Of a DNA stretch of 64,000 nucleotides, positions 1-7,507 are shown piece by piece. The translations under genes and the position numbers were made by a program. The stretch is from JACVRW01 sp963821275 (GTDB lineage: Bacteria > Actinomycetota > Thermoleophilia > Solirubrobacterales > Thermoleophilaceae). The DNA is taken from assembly GCA_963821275.1 (NCBI GenBank), contig CAWGDF010000001.1, positions 434,001 to 498,000 on the forward strand, in the 5' to 3' direction. Each line of letters opens with the position of its first letter. Position 1 is the stretch's first letter. The notes under the pieces are model-generated. The model made no database searches and was not told where the DNA came from. It saw nothing but the letters and a program-made list of their open reading frames with translations.

Positions 1-65
1 AGTTCTACTGCCCGGTGGGCAACCACGCCGACGCCGGCATGGAGGGCACGCTCACCGTCAAGTGA
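1..65 (+). CDS. C-terminal end of a cupredoxin-like copper protein (5' end outside window)
   Basis: Only the last 20 residues are inside the window. They contain Cys-x4-His-x4-Met (CPVGNH followed by ADAGM), the ligand loop of a type 1 copper site as in plastocyanin-like and sulfocyanin-like proteins, and end in a short beta strand (GTLTVK), the usual last strand of the fold. The rest of the protein, including the first His ligand and any signal peptide, lies upstream. It faces the convergent mutM-like gene, only 3 bp away. The family assignment rests on one motif, so electron carrier versus other copper protein cannot be decided. Confidence 0.7.
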   Translation, partial: FYCPVGNHADAGMEGTLTVK

Positions 66-68
66 CGG

Positions 69-917
69 CTACTTGAGCAGCTTGGACAGGCGCCGGTCTT
101 TCAGCACACGGCCGCCGGTCTGCTCCTCCGGGCAGTAGCACATCACGTAGTCCTTGAAGTGGATGGCCTCGATCCGCTCGCCGCAGCGCGGACACGGCTC
201 GCCCGCGCGGCGATGGACCTGCAGCGGCATCGGCAGCTTGTCGGGCACCGTGTCGCCGATCACCTGCTCGTAGTGCTCGAGCGCCCCCCCGAGCGTCTCC
301 TCGCACGCGGCCCGCAGCGCGGCGAGCTCGTCGCCGCCGAGGTCGGACGCGCGCTGGAAGGGCGACAGGCGCGCCGTCCAGAGGATCTCGTCCACCCAGG
401 AGCGGCCGATGCCCGCGATCGTGCGCTGGTCGCGCAACAGCGGATGCAGGTGGCGCGGCTGGTCGAGCAGGCGGGCGAGCTCGTCCGGCGGCGGCGGCGG
501 AAGGGCGTCGGGGCCGAGGCCGGCCACCGCGTCGTCGGCCGCGACCTCGGCGCTGCGCAGGAGCTTCGCCCAGGCGCGCTGCTGGGTGCCGAACTCGCGC
601 AGGCGCAGCTCGCGGCCGTCGGCGGTGCGAACGAGCACGCGCGAGCTCTTGTCGCGCAGCGACGCCTTCTTGTCGTACAGCTGGAGGCGGCCGGCCGACA
701 TCAGGTGCACGAGCAGGGTCAGCTCACCGGCCTCGACGGCCAGCATCTTCCCGATACGCCTCACCCCGCCCACGGTCTCGCCGGCCAGAGCGTCCAGCGG
801 CGGATCGAAGGTCTTGAGCGCCACGAGGCCAGGGGCAAGCGCCGACTCGACCTGCGCGCCCTCCAGCGCTCGGCCGAGCCGGCGTGCGGTGATCTCGACC
901 TCGGGCAGCTCGGGCAC
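69..917 (-). CDS. Fpg/Nei-family DNA glycosylase with an altered zinc finger
   Basis: Base-excision repair glycosylase/AP lyase of the Fpg/Nei fold, 282 aa. I chose the GTG start at 917 because it places PELPEVE directly after the initiator, giving the N-terminal Pro nucleophile and Glu3; the ATG three codons upstream would block this. Lys57 matches the conserved catalytic-site lysine of Fpg. Two departures from classical Fpg are visible. The active-site Asn of the GIGN motif is Arg172 (GIGRSW). The zinc finger reads C242-x2-C245 ... C260-x-C262, so the normal last Cys is Glu and the DNA-binding Arg of the finger is absent. It may be an actinobacterial subfamily with different lesion preference. 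Activity on 8-oxoguanine should not be assumed. Confidence 0.85.
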   Translation of the reverse strand: MPELPEVEITARRLGRALEGAQVESALAPGLVALKTFDPPLDALAGETVGGVRRIGKMLAVEAGELTLLVHLMSAGRLQLYDKKASLRDKSSRVLVRTADGRELRLREFGTQQRAWAKLLRSAEVAADDAVAGLGPDALPPPPPDELARLLDQPRHLHPLLRDQRTIAGIGRSWVDEILWTARLSPFQRASDLGGDELAALRAACEETLGGALEHYEQVIGDTVPDKLPMPLQVHRRAGEPCPRCGERIEAIHFKDYVMCYCPEEQTGGRVLKDRRLSKLLK

Positions 918-939
918 TCGGGTCAAGGGTACGCACGAC

Positions 940-945
940 TACCCT
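940..945 (+). promoter_or_regulatory. Leaderless-type -10 box TACCCT before rpiB-like gene
   Basis: TACCCT lies 7 nt before the ATG at 953, the spacing expected if transcription starts at the start codon. No Shine-Dalgarno sequence is seen. The same arrangement recurs at many starts in this window. Confidence 0.5.
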
Positions 946-952
946 CCGCGCT

Positions 953-1390
953 ATGAGGATCTCTGTGGCGGCCGACGAGCTGACCGGCGTGGCCGGCGCC
1001 CTGGTGGAGGAGCTGCGCCGCCGCGGCCACGAGCCGCTCGTGCACGGCGCGCTGAGCAAGGACGAGCGCGACGACTGGGCCTGGGCCAGCGAGGCGGCCG
1101 CCCGTGACGTGGCCGACGGGCGGGCCGACCAGGGCGTGGTCTGCTGCTGGACCGGCACCGGTGCCTCGATCGCGGCCAACAAGGTGGCCGGCGTGCGCGC
1201 CGCCCTATGCGGCGACGCCGAGACCGCCCGCGGCGCGCGCCGCTGGAACGACGCCAACGTGCTCGCGCTGTCACTGCGCAGCACGAGCCCGGCGCTGCTG
1301 GAGGAGATCCTCGACGGCTGGTTCGCGAGCGGCCCCAGCCCCGAGGCCGACGACGTTGCAAACGTCCGGCACCTCGACGAGATCGCCTAG
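953..1390 (+). CDS. rpiB: RpiB/LacA-family sugar-phosphate isomerase
   Basis: 145-residue protein of the RpiB/LacA/LacB family, which interconverts ribose 5-phosphate and ribulose 5-phosphate or related sugar phosphates in the cytoplasm. The signature is clear: a Cys-containing loop followed by GTGASIAANKVAGVRAALC (residues about 68-86), then the NDANVLALS motif. The N-terminus (MRISVAADE) is shorter than in typical RpiB, where DHxG follows the first strand; here that position reads DELTG. Because this substrate-binding segment differs, a galactose 6-phosphate or other substrate is possible. It is a single gene with its own promoter and ends inside the palindromic element at 1387-1542. Confidence 0.82.
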   Translation: MRISVAADELTGVAGALVEELRRRGHEPLVHGALSKDERDDWAWASEAAARDVADGRADQGVVCCWTGTGASIAANKVAGVRAALCGDAETARGARRWNDANVLALSLRSTSPALLEEILDGWFASGPSPEADDVANVRHLDEIA

Positions 1391-1542
1391 CTGGCTGATT
1401 CCGCGACCTCGCGCACGCGGCGGGGTAGGGAGGGGGTTCCGCACGAAACGTCCAATAGTTGGACGCAACGTCGGGAACCCCCCTCGCCCGGCTCGGTCCC
1501 GTGCGCCCCCGCGCACACGCGGCCGCGGAATCAATCAGCTAG
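1387..1542. repeat. Nested palindromic element between convergent genes
   Basis: The ends 1387-1405 and 1524-1542 are inverted repeats matching at 17 of 19 positions (CTAGCTG..TGATTCCGCG). Inside are a second inverted pair (about 1430-1440 against 1473-1484, GGGGGTTCC type) and a central perfect hairpin, CGTCCAA-TAG-TTGGACG, at 1449-1465. The left end overlaps the rpiB stop codon. It could be a miniature inverted-repeat element or an elaborate two-way terminator for the converging rpiB and MFS genes. No coding potential is supported; open frames on the two strands are mirror images of one another. Confidence 0.6.
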
Positions 1543-1546
1543 CTGC

Positions 1547-2791
1547 CTAGACCGGCTCCTTCGCGGGCTCCAGCCCGGGGCGGCCAAGCGGCCGCTGCTC
1601 GGGGTCACGCACGCCCGGGACGAACAGGAAGGCGCAGGCGAGCGCCCCCAGCAGCCCGGCGAGCGCGAGCGTCGCGCGGGCGCCGATCAGCTCGGCCACG
1701 GGGCCGGTCAGGGCGAACGAGACCGGGATCAGGCCTATCGAGACCATCCAGTCCAGGCTCGATACCCGGCCTAGCATCTCCTCCGGCACCAGCGTCTGCA
1801 CCAGCGTGTTCCAGACGATCATGCCGGCCGTGGTCGCGGCAAAGGCCACCGCGGCGATCAGGCACATCTGCCACGCCGCGCCCGCCAGGGCAAAGCCGGC
1901 GTCGACGATGCCGGCCACCGCCCAGCCGGCGTACATGAAGGTCACGTGGCGCCGGGGCACGCCGGTGCGACCCAGCGTCAGCGCCACCAGGATCGAGCCG
2001 AGTCCCCCGGCCGCGAGCACCACCCCGAACACCTCGGCGTCGCCACCGAGGTCGTTGCGGATGATGTAGGGCACCAGCACCTCGATGGGCCCGTAGCTCG
2101 CGAGCAGCGCCAGCGCCGCGCCGCTGAGGGTGGCCCAGAGCCAGGCGTTGGCGCGCACGTAGGCGAAGCCCTCCGCCAGCTCGCTCCAGAGCGACTGCCC
2201 CGACCGCGGCTCCACGGGCCGCCGGCGCATGAAGGCCACGGCCACGACCGAGACGACGAACGTGGCCGCGTTCACCAGCAGGGCGGTGCCGACTCCGGCC
2301 ACCGCGATCACCAGCCCGCCGAGCGCCGGCCCCGCGAAGCGCAGCCCCACCGGCTCCGTGAGCTCCTTGAGCGCGTTGGCCTGAAGCAATTCCTCCCGCG
2401 GGACCACGCCGGGCACGATCGCGGTGAAGGCCGGCGCGAACAGGGCCTCCCCCACGCCGTAGACGATCACCAGCGCCACGACGTGCCAGAGCTCCACCAC
2501 GCCGGTGACCGCCAGGACGCCCAGGGTCCCGACCGCCGCGGCCCGCAGCAGGTCCGCGATGATCAGAAGCCGCCTGCGCTCGAAACGATCGCTCAGCACT
2601 CCAGTGACGAGCAGGGCAGGGACCATCGGCAGCGTCCAGGCCACTCCCACGAGCGCAAGCGCCCCGGGCGCATTCGACAGGTCGTAGACCAGCCAGGCGA
2701 GCGCCACCAGGTACACGCCGTCGCCGATCAGCGAGACCGCCTGACCGACCCACAGGAGTGCGAAATCGCGGTGCCGCAGCGCTCGGAACAT
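1547..2791 (-). CDS. MFS transporter, EntS/MFS_3-like exporter
   Basis: 414-residue integral membrane protein of the major facilitator superfamily with about 12 hydrophobic segments. It opens with the short cytoplasmic start FRALRHRDFALLWVGQ and has a loop 2-3 motif SDRFERRR (about residues 65-75), both typical of the EntS/MFS_3 group that exports small molecules such as siderophores or drugs. A TAGGGT box 9 nt before the ATG supports the start. It is a lone gene, convergent with rpiB. Substrate cannot be predicted from sequence or context. Confidence 0.85.
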   Translation of the reverse strand: MFRALRHRDFALLWVGQAVSLIGDGVYLVALAWLVYDLSNAPGALALVGVAWTLPMVPALLVTGVLSDRFERRRLLIIADLLRAAAVGTLGVLAVTGVVELWHVVALVIVYGVGEALFAPAFTAIVPGVVPREELLQANALKELTEPVGLRFAGPALGGLVIAVAGVGTALLVNAATFVVSVVAVAFMRRRPVEPRSGQSLWSELAEGFAYVRANAWLWATLSGAALALLASYGPIEVLVPYIIRNDLGGDAEVFGVVLAAGGLGSILVALTLGRTGVPRRHVTFMYAGWAVAGIVDAGFALAGAAWQMCLIAAVAFAATTAGMIVWNTLVQTLVPEEMLGRVSSLDWMVSIGLIPVSFALTGPVAELIGARATLALAGLLGALACAFLFVPGVRDPEQRPLGRPGLEPAKEPV

Positions 2792-2800
2792 CCCCTGCCG

Positions 2801-2806
2801 ACCCTA
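2801..2806 (-). promoter_or_regulatory. -10 box TAGGGT before MFS gene
   Basis: Read on the minus strand, TAGGGT ends 9 nt before the ATG at 2791, near the leaderless arrangement seen elsewhere in the window. Confidence 0.4.
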
Positions 2807-2842
2807 CCCCCAGGCCCGGCCTGGCGGCGACGATTGCCGCGC

Positions 2843-3445
2843 TCAGCCCTTGACGGTGAAGCGCACCCTCTTGCTGGACTTGTCGGCGAAGCGGTCCACC
2901 GACGTGACCTTCGCCGAGTAGCGCCCGGGCTTGAGCCGCCTGATGGTCTGCCGCACCTTGCCGTCCTGGTAGCGCTTCTTGACCTTCTTCCTGGACGCGC
3001 CCTTCACGGCCCAGGTGATGGCCGCCTCCTCGTTCAGCGTGAGGCTGAGGCGGACCGCTCGGCGCAGCCCCTTCGCCTTGAGCTGCTTGAAGGTGGTGGC
3101 CACCGTGTCGCTGCCCACCCGCACGACGCCGCGCATCGGCGGGTTGATGAAGGCGTGGGGGGTGCACACGTACGAGTACCTGCCCGCCTTGGGGAACGTG
3201 CGGCTGTAGGTCTCACCAGCCGAGCGCGGGGCGTCCCAGCGCTCGTAGTCGCCCGTGGAGCGGGTGGTGGTGTGTCCGTCGTTCTGGAAGTTCCAGGTGA
3301 CCGTGTCGCCGGGCTGGACCTGGACGTCCTTGGCCACGAACTCGAAGTCCATGACGTTCACGACGCTCTCCGCGGCCGGCGCCTGGGCCGGGGCGGCCAG
3401 CGGGATCAGCAGGGCGAGAGGAGCGAGGAAACGGACCGATCGCAT
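2843..3445 (-). CDS. Secreted cupredoxin (plastocyanin-like) protein
   Basis: 200-residue exported protein. An N-terminal signal peptide (MRSVRFLAPL... to APAQAPA, about 25 residues) precedes a cupredoxin domain at about residues 28-112. Copper ligands are visible: His58 in NDGHTTT, then Cys94-x2-His97-x6-Met104 (CTPHAFINPPM). A basic beta-rich tail of about 90 residues (rich in Lys/Arg, for example SRKKVKKRYQ) follows and is not recognised; it may bind cell wall or membrane. The start is fixed by the signal peptide and by TACCCT 8 nt upstream. Likely a cell-surface electron carrier or copper-binding protein. Confidence 0.82.
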   Translation of the reverse strand: MRSVRFLAPLALLIPLAAPAQAPAAESVVNVMDFEFVAKDVQVQPGDTVTWNFQNDGHTTTRSTGDYERWDAPRSAGETYSRTFPKAGRYSYVCTPHAFINPPMRGVVRVGSDTVATTFKQLKAKGLRRAVRLSLTLNEEAAITWAVKGASRKKVKKRYQDGKVRQTIRRLKPGRYSAKVTSVDRFADKSSKRVRFTVKG

Positions 3446-3453
3446 CACGCGGC

Positions 3454-3459
3454 AGGGTA
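3454..3459 (-). promoter_or_regulatory. -10 box TACCCT before cupredoxin gene
   Basis: On the minus strand TACCCT lies 8 nt before the ATG at 3445. It is divergent from the promoter of the kinase-like gene about 40 bp away. Confidence 0.45.
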
Positions 3460-3497
3460 TACGGCCGCGAGCGCCGAACGGTTCGGTTCTCTGGCCG

Positions 3498-3503
3498 TAG
3501 GAT
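3498..3503 (+). promoter_or_regulatory. -10 box TAGGAT before APH-family gene
   Basis: TAGGAT lies 8 nt before the GTG at 3512, which helps choose that start inside a much longer open frame. Confidence 0.4.
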
Positions 3504-3511
3504 CCGGCGCG

Positions 3512-4582
3512 GTGGCCGTACCCGACGTAGTCGACACCCCCGAGGAGGCCGCAGGGCTCGACCCGGCGGCGCTTCTCGTACGTGAGCCGCTCGAGGAGTT
3601 CCTCGACTCCCACGGCATCGGGGAAGGGCGGCTCGAGGCGCAGCGCATCGGCGAGGGCCACAGCAACTACACGTTCCTGCTCGAGCGCGGCGGCGCCCGC
3701 GTGGTCCTGCGGCGGCCGCCCCGGCCACCGTTGCCCCCGTCGGCGCACGACGTGCTGCGCGAGGCGCGCCTGCTGAAGGCGCTCGAGGGCACTCCCGTGC
3801 GGGTCCCGCGGGTGCTTGCGGTGGGCGACGACCAGGACGTGCTGGGGGTCCCCTTCTACGTCATGGAGGAGAAGCGGGGCACGGTGATCACCAGCGGGAT
3901 CCCGGACGCCCTGGACCGTCCCGATGAGCGCCGCCGCATCTCGGAGGAGCTGCTCGACGCGCTGGTGGAGTTGCACGCCGTCGACTGGCGGGCCTGCGGG
4001 CTGGAGGGCTACGGCAAGCCGAGCGGTTACCTGGAGCGCCAGCTGCGCCGCTTCGGCGGCCTGTGGGAGCACAACAAGACGCGTGAGGTGCCCGTGGTGG
4101 AGGAGGTGGGCGACTGGCTCGCGAAGAACCTGCCCGCGTCGCCGGAGTCGACGATCGTCCACGGCGATTACCGCCTCGGCAACGTGATGGTGGCCGCCGA
4201 GCCGCCGCCCGACGTGGTGGCGATCTTCGACTGGGAGCTGTCCACGATCGGGGACCCTCTGGCCGACGTCGGCTACCTGACGGTCACCTGGGTCGAGCCC
4301 GGCGACCCCGACGACATGTCGTTCGCCAGCCTGTCCGCGGCCACCCGCCGGGGCGGCTTTCTCACCCGCGACGAGCTGGTGGCGCGCTACGAGGAGGGCA
4401 GCGGGCGCTCGATGTCGGCGCTGAACTGGTACCAGGCGCTCGCCCTCTGGAAGGCAGCCGTGTTCATGGAGGGCAACTACAAGCGCTTCACCTCCGGTGC
4501 CTCCGACGACGAGTACCTGGCGTCCTTCGACGAGGGCGTGCCCGCCCTGGCCGAGAAGGCGCGCGAGGTCGCCCTGTCGTGA
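3512..4582 (+). CDS. APH-family phosphotransferase, ACAD10/11-like
   Basis: 356-residue protein with a protein-kinase-like aminoglycoside phosphotransferase fold. Visible motifs are an N-lobe glycine loop (GEGHSNYTF, about residue 50), the catalytic HGDYRLGN loop near residue 217 and the metal-binding IFDWE near 238. This subgroup is closest to the kinase-like domain found fused to acyl-CoA dehydrogenase in ACAD10/ACAD11 rather than to antibiotic-resistance kinases. The GTG start is chosen because the long frame upstream has no protein-like sequence and a -10 box lies just before it. It overlaps the following HAD gene by 4 bp (GTGA), so the two are co-translated. Confidence 0.82.
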   Translation: MAVPDVVDTPEEAAGLDPAALLVREPLEEFLDSHGIGEGRLEAQRIGEGHSNYTFLLERGGARVVLRRPPRPPLPPSAHDVLREARLLKALEGTPVRVPRVLAVGDDQDVLGVPFYVMEEKRGTVITSGIPDALDRPDERRRISEELLDALVELHAVDWRACGLEGYGKPSGYLERQLRRFGGLWEHNKTREVPVVEEVGDWLAKNLPASPESTIVHGDYRLGNVMVAAEPPPDVVAIFDWELSTIGDPLADVGYLTVTWVEPGDPDDMSFASLSAATRRGGFLTRDELVARYEEGSGRSMSALNWYQALALWKAAVFMEGNYKRFTSGASDDEYLASFDEGVPALAEKAREVALS

Positions 4583-5190
4583 AGGGCCTGCTGGTCGACT
4601 TCGGCGGCGTGCTCACCACCAACGTGTTCGACTCCTTCCGGGCCTTCTGCCGCGAGGAGGGGATCGACCCCGATGCGCTGCGCAACCTGTTCCGGGAGAA
4701 CCCGGAGGCGCTGTCGCTGGTGCGCAGCCTCGAGACCGGGGACCTCGAGGAGGAGGACTTCGGGGAGCGCTTCGGCGAGCTGCTGGACGTCGTGCCCGAG
4801 CGCCGCGGCGGGCTGGTGGAGCGGATGTTCGGGCACGTGCGCCCGGAGGAGGAGATGGTCGAGGCCGTGCGGCGGGCCCGGGCGCAGGGCGTGAGGACAG
4901 GTCTGGTCTCGAACTCGATGGGCGCCGGCCGCTACGACCGCTCGACCTTCGCCGAGCTGTTCGACGGCGTGGTCATCTCGGGCGAGGAGGGTATGCACAA
5001 GCCGCAGCCGGCGATCTTTCACCTGGGCGCCGAGCGGGTGGGCCTCGCGCCGTCCGAGTGCGTGTTCGTGGACGATCTGCGCGAGAACTGCGAGGGCGCC
5101 GAGGCGGTCGGAATGACCGCCGTGCTGCACCGCGGCCCCGGCACGACGCTGCCGCGGCTCGAGGAGCTGCTGGGGGTGGAGCTGCGCTAA
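4579..5190 (+). CDS. HAD-superfamily hydrolase, epoxide-hydrolase N-domain-like
   Basis: 203-residue HAD phosphatase. Motif I is DFGGVLTT, where the second Asp of DxD is replaced by Gly, as in the epoxide hydrolase/ACAD10 N-terminal HAD group. Motif II is VSNS near residue 112, motif III Lys is in MHKPQPAIF and motif IV is FVDDLREN. Translationally coupled to the APH-family gene. In animals both domains are part of the single ACAD10 polypeptide, so the pair probably acts in one pathway, perhaps removal of phosphorylated hydroxy-acyl-CoA intermediates; this is inference. Ends convergently, overlapping the next minus-strand gene by 4 bp. Confidence 0.82.
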   Translation: MKGLLVDFGGVLTTNVFDSFRAFCREEGIDPDALRNLFRENPEALSLVRSLETGDLEEEDFGERFGELLDVVPERRGGLVERMFGHVRPEEEMVEAVRRARAQGVRTGLVSNSMGAGRYDRSTFAELFDGVVISGEEGMHKPQPAIFHLGAERVGLAPSECVFVDDLRENCEGAEAVGMTAVLHRGPGTTLPRLEELLGVELR

Positions 5191-5618
5191 CGGCGCCTCA
5201 GGCCCGGGATCCTCCCCCGCAGATCCTCGATCTCGCCGTGCAGCCCGGCGATGGTCGCGTCCACGCGGATCAGCGTGGCGTTCACGGCGGCGAGGCCCTT
5301 CTCCAGCGCCTCCGCGGTTGCGTCGAGGTCGCTGAGCTCGGCGTGTAGCGGCTGCAGCCACTGGTGCAGCTTGGCGACGTCGACCTGGAGCGCCTGAACC
5401 GAGGCGCTGAGCTCGTCTTCGGTGCGCGGAAGCGTCTTCACCGCCTCGAGCAGCTCGGAGAGGTCGCCCTCCTGCTCGGTGAGGGTCCGCAGCCCCTCGG
5501 CCAGGGCGTGGAGGTCGTCCAGCGCCCGCAGCACCAGGCGAGGGGGCACGGTCAGGGCGCCGAACACCGGGCCCAGTGTGCCAGGCTCAGAGGCCGTGCT
5601 GCTCGTGCTCTGGGACAT
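5187..5618 (-). CDS. Small coiled-coil protein of unknown function
   Basis: 143 residues, soluble, with long heptad-like stretches of Leu, Ala and Val (about residues 28-135) that predict an elongated coiled coil; it ends in a basic RGRIPGLRRR tail. Not recognised by family. The ATG at 5618 lies 23 bp inside the divergent HAD gene start, so a downstream GTG (VFGAL, about residue 18) is a plausible alternative. Long antisense frames on the other strand are shadows. Possibly a structural or membrane-associated scaffold. Confidence 0.6.
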   Translation of the reverse strand: MSQSTSSTASEPGTLGPVFGALTVPPRLVLRALDDLHALAEGLRTLTEQEGDLSELLEAVKTLPRTEDELSASVQALQVDVAKLHQWLQPLHAELSDLDATAEALEKGLAAVNATLIRVDATIAGLHGEIEDLRGRIPGLRRR

Positions 5619-6261
5619 AGACGGGACGCTCGTGGACTCCGCCGGCCACGGCCGCCACGCGTTCGAGGAGGCCTTCGCCTCCGTTGCGGGCGGCAGTCCC
5701 CGGCACGTGGAGTTCGCCGGGCGGACCGATCACCAGATCGCGCTGGGCATGCTGGACGGCAGGTCGGACGCGGTGCCGCGCCTGCTGGAGGAGATGGCCG
5801 CGGCCCTGGCCAGCCGCGAGGAGGCGATGCGGCGCGACGGCCGGGTGTACCCGGGCGTGCCCGCCACGCTCGAGGCCCTCCACGAGCACGACGGGGTCGT
5901 GCAGTCGCTGCTCACCGGAAACATCGAGGTCAACGCGGCCCTCAAGCTGGGCGCGTTCGGGCTCGAGCGCTGGGTCGACTTCGAGGTGGGCGCCTACGGG
6001 TCAGACCCCCACGAGGAGCGCTCGGATCTGGTCGCGATCGCCCGCGAGCGCGCGGCGGCCAAGCACGGAGAGACGACCGCCGCGGTCCTGGTCGGGGACA
6101 CCCCGCTGGACGTGAAGGCCGCGCACGAGGCCGGCGCGCGGGCCGTGGCGGTGGCCACCGGCTTCAGCGAAGTCGAGGCGCTGCGCGCCGCCGGGCCGGA
6201 GACGGTGCTGACCGACCTCAGCGACACCCGGGCTGCCGTGGCGGCGATCGTCGGCGAGTAG
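5596..6261 (+). CDS. HAD-family phosphatase (phosphoglycolate phosphatase-like)
   Basis: 221-residue HAD hydrolase with motif I DIDGTLVDS, a helical cap, motif II LLTGN (about residue 103), motif III Lys in AAAKHGE and motif IV VGDTPLDVKAA. Resembles Gph/phosphoglycolate phosphatases. Start could be GTG 5596 or GTG 5605 since both precede LVLWDIDGT closely; overlap with the divergent coiled-coil gene makes either possible. Followed immediately (TAGATG) by an MFS gene, so the two are probably one transcript. Confidence 0.8.
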   Translation: MLLVLWDIDGTLVDSAGHGRHAFEEAFASVAGGSPRHVEFAGRTDHQIALGMLDGRSDAVPRLLEEMAAALASREEAMRRDGRVYPGVPATLEALHEHDGVVQSLLTGNIEVNAALKLGAFGLERWVDFEVGAYGSDPHEERSDLVAIARERAAAKHGETTAAVLVGDTPLDVKAAHEAGARAVAVATGFSEVEALRAAGPETVLTDLSDTRAAVAAIVGE

Positions 6262-7494
6262 ATGTCCGAGGCAGCGGTTCGCGGCGGCGCGCTGGCCCCG
6301 CTGCGGCGGCCACGCTTTCGCAGAGTCTGGCTGGCCGAGGCGAGCACGGTCATGGGCGAGGGGATGTTCTTCGTCGCCGTCGCCGTGCTGGTGATCGACC
6401 TGCGCGGGCCCGGCGCCGAGGTCGGTGCGGTGCTGGCGGGGGCCTCGCTGCTGCTGGCGCTGATGCTGCCGCTGGGCGGTTGGCTCGGCGACCGCATCCA
6501 GGCCGAGCGGCTGATGTTCGCGACGAACGTCGCACGGGCCGCCCTGATGGCGCTGCTCGCCGCGCTCGTGCTGGCCGGGGAACCGCCGATGGCTGCGATC
6601 TACGCCCTGGTGGCCGCGCTGGGGGCGGTCGACGGCCTGCACTTCCCGGTCGTGTTCTCGTTCGCCCCCCGTGCGGTGCCCCCGGACGAGCTGCCCGCCG
6701 CGAACTCACTCATACAGGGCACCGAGACGGTCAGCGACCTGATCGGACCCGGCGTGGCCGCGGTGGCCATCGCGGCGCTGGGCCTCGGCGCCACGTTCGT
6801 CGCCGTCGCGGCCTGCTCGGCGCTGGCCGCGCTGGTGCTGGTGCGCGCGGCAATGGGCGCGGCGCGGCATCTGCCGGGCGCTCGCGGCCAGGACGCGGAG
6901 AGTCCGCTGGCCCAGTTCACGGCCGGCCTGCGCGTGGCCCGGGCCGAGCCCGCCGTCCGCTGGCCCCTGATCGTCATCGCGGCGCTGAGCCTGCTCGGGC
7001 TGGGGCCGTTCCTGGTCGGGGGCGCTGCGCTGGCCGAGACGCGGCTCGGAGGGGCCAGCGCGCTAGCGCTCCTGTTCTGCGGCTATGGCGCCGGGACGCT
7101 GGTGGGCCTCGCGACCGTGGCCCGCGTCGGGATCCCCGGACACCGCCGTCTGCTGGTGCTGACGACCGTGACGGTCACGGGCCTCGGCCTCGCGGGCCTG
7201 GGCCTCGTGGAGGCTCCGGGACCGGCGCTGGCGGTGGCCGCGGCGATCGGCTTGGCCGAGTCCGTGCTCGACGTCGCCCTGACCACCTGGCTGCAGGAGA
7301 GCGCGCCCGACGAGGTGATGGCGCGCGTGATGAGCCTCGTGGTCCTGGCCTACGTGGGAACCGATCCGCTCTCCTTCGCCTTCGCCGGCGCGCTGCTATC
7401 GCTGGGGATCACGGCGCTGTTTGCGATCAGCGGCGGCCTCACGGTGGTGGCCGGCCTGCTGGCGCTGTCCCGCCCGGGGCTGCGCGGTCCCTAG
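6262..7494 (+). CDS. MFS transporter
   Basis: 410-residue membrane protein with about 12 hydrophobic helices and the same RRPRFRRVWLAEA-type N-terminus seen in MFS_3 exporters. It is distantly related to the transporter at 1547-2791. The ATG directly abuts the stop codon of the HAD phosphatase gene, which suggests translational coupling and joint regulation. Substrate unknown. It ends in a 12-bp palindrome shared with the converging thioredoxin-family operon. Confidence 0.85.
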   Translation: MSEAAVRGGALAPLRRPRFRRVWLAEASTVMGEGMFFVAVAVLVIDLRGPGAEVGAVLAGASLLLALMLPLGGWLGDRIQAERLMFATNVARAALMALLAALVLAGEPPMAAIYALVAALGAVDGLHFPVVFSFAPRAVPPDELPAANSLIQGTETVSDLIGPGVAAVAIAALGLGATFVAVAACSALAALVLVRAAMGAARHLPGARGQDAESPLAQFTAGLRVARAEPAVRWPLIVIAALSLLGLGPFLVGGAALAETRLGGASALALLFCGYGAGTLVGLATVARVGIPGHRRLLVLTTVTVTGLGLAGLGLVEAPGPALAVAAAIGLAESVLDVALTTWLQESAPDEVMARVMSLVVLAYVGTDPLSFAFAGALLSLGITALFAISGGLTVVAGLLALSRPGLRGP

Positions 7495-7498
7495 GGAC
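7487..7498. terminator. Perfect 12-bp palindrome at convergent gene ends
   Basis: GTCCCTAGGGAC is self-complementary and contains the stop codon of the MFS gene. With only 13 bp between convergent genes it is a candidate two-way stop signal, but it has no loop or U-tract. Confidence 0.3.
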
Positions 7499-7507
7499 TC
7501 GAGTGGA

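Noticed and set aside
1271..1550. ORFs reading through the palindromic element in both directions
   Set aside because: They encode mirror-image peptides of the inverted repeats and extend only beyond known stop codons of rpiB.
1946..3511. Long open frame upstream of the APH-family gene (continuous with it)
   Set aside because: It runs antisense through the MFS and cupredoxin genes and is rich in Arg, Pro and His; high GC makes such shadows common. The real gene starts near 3512.
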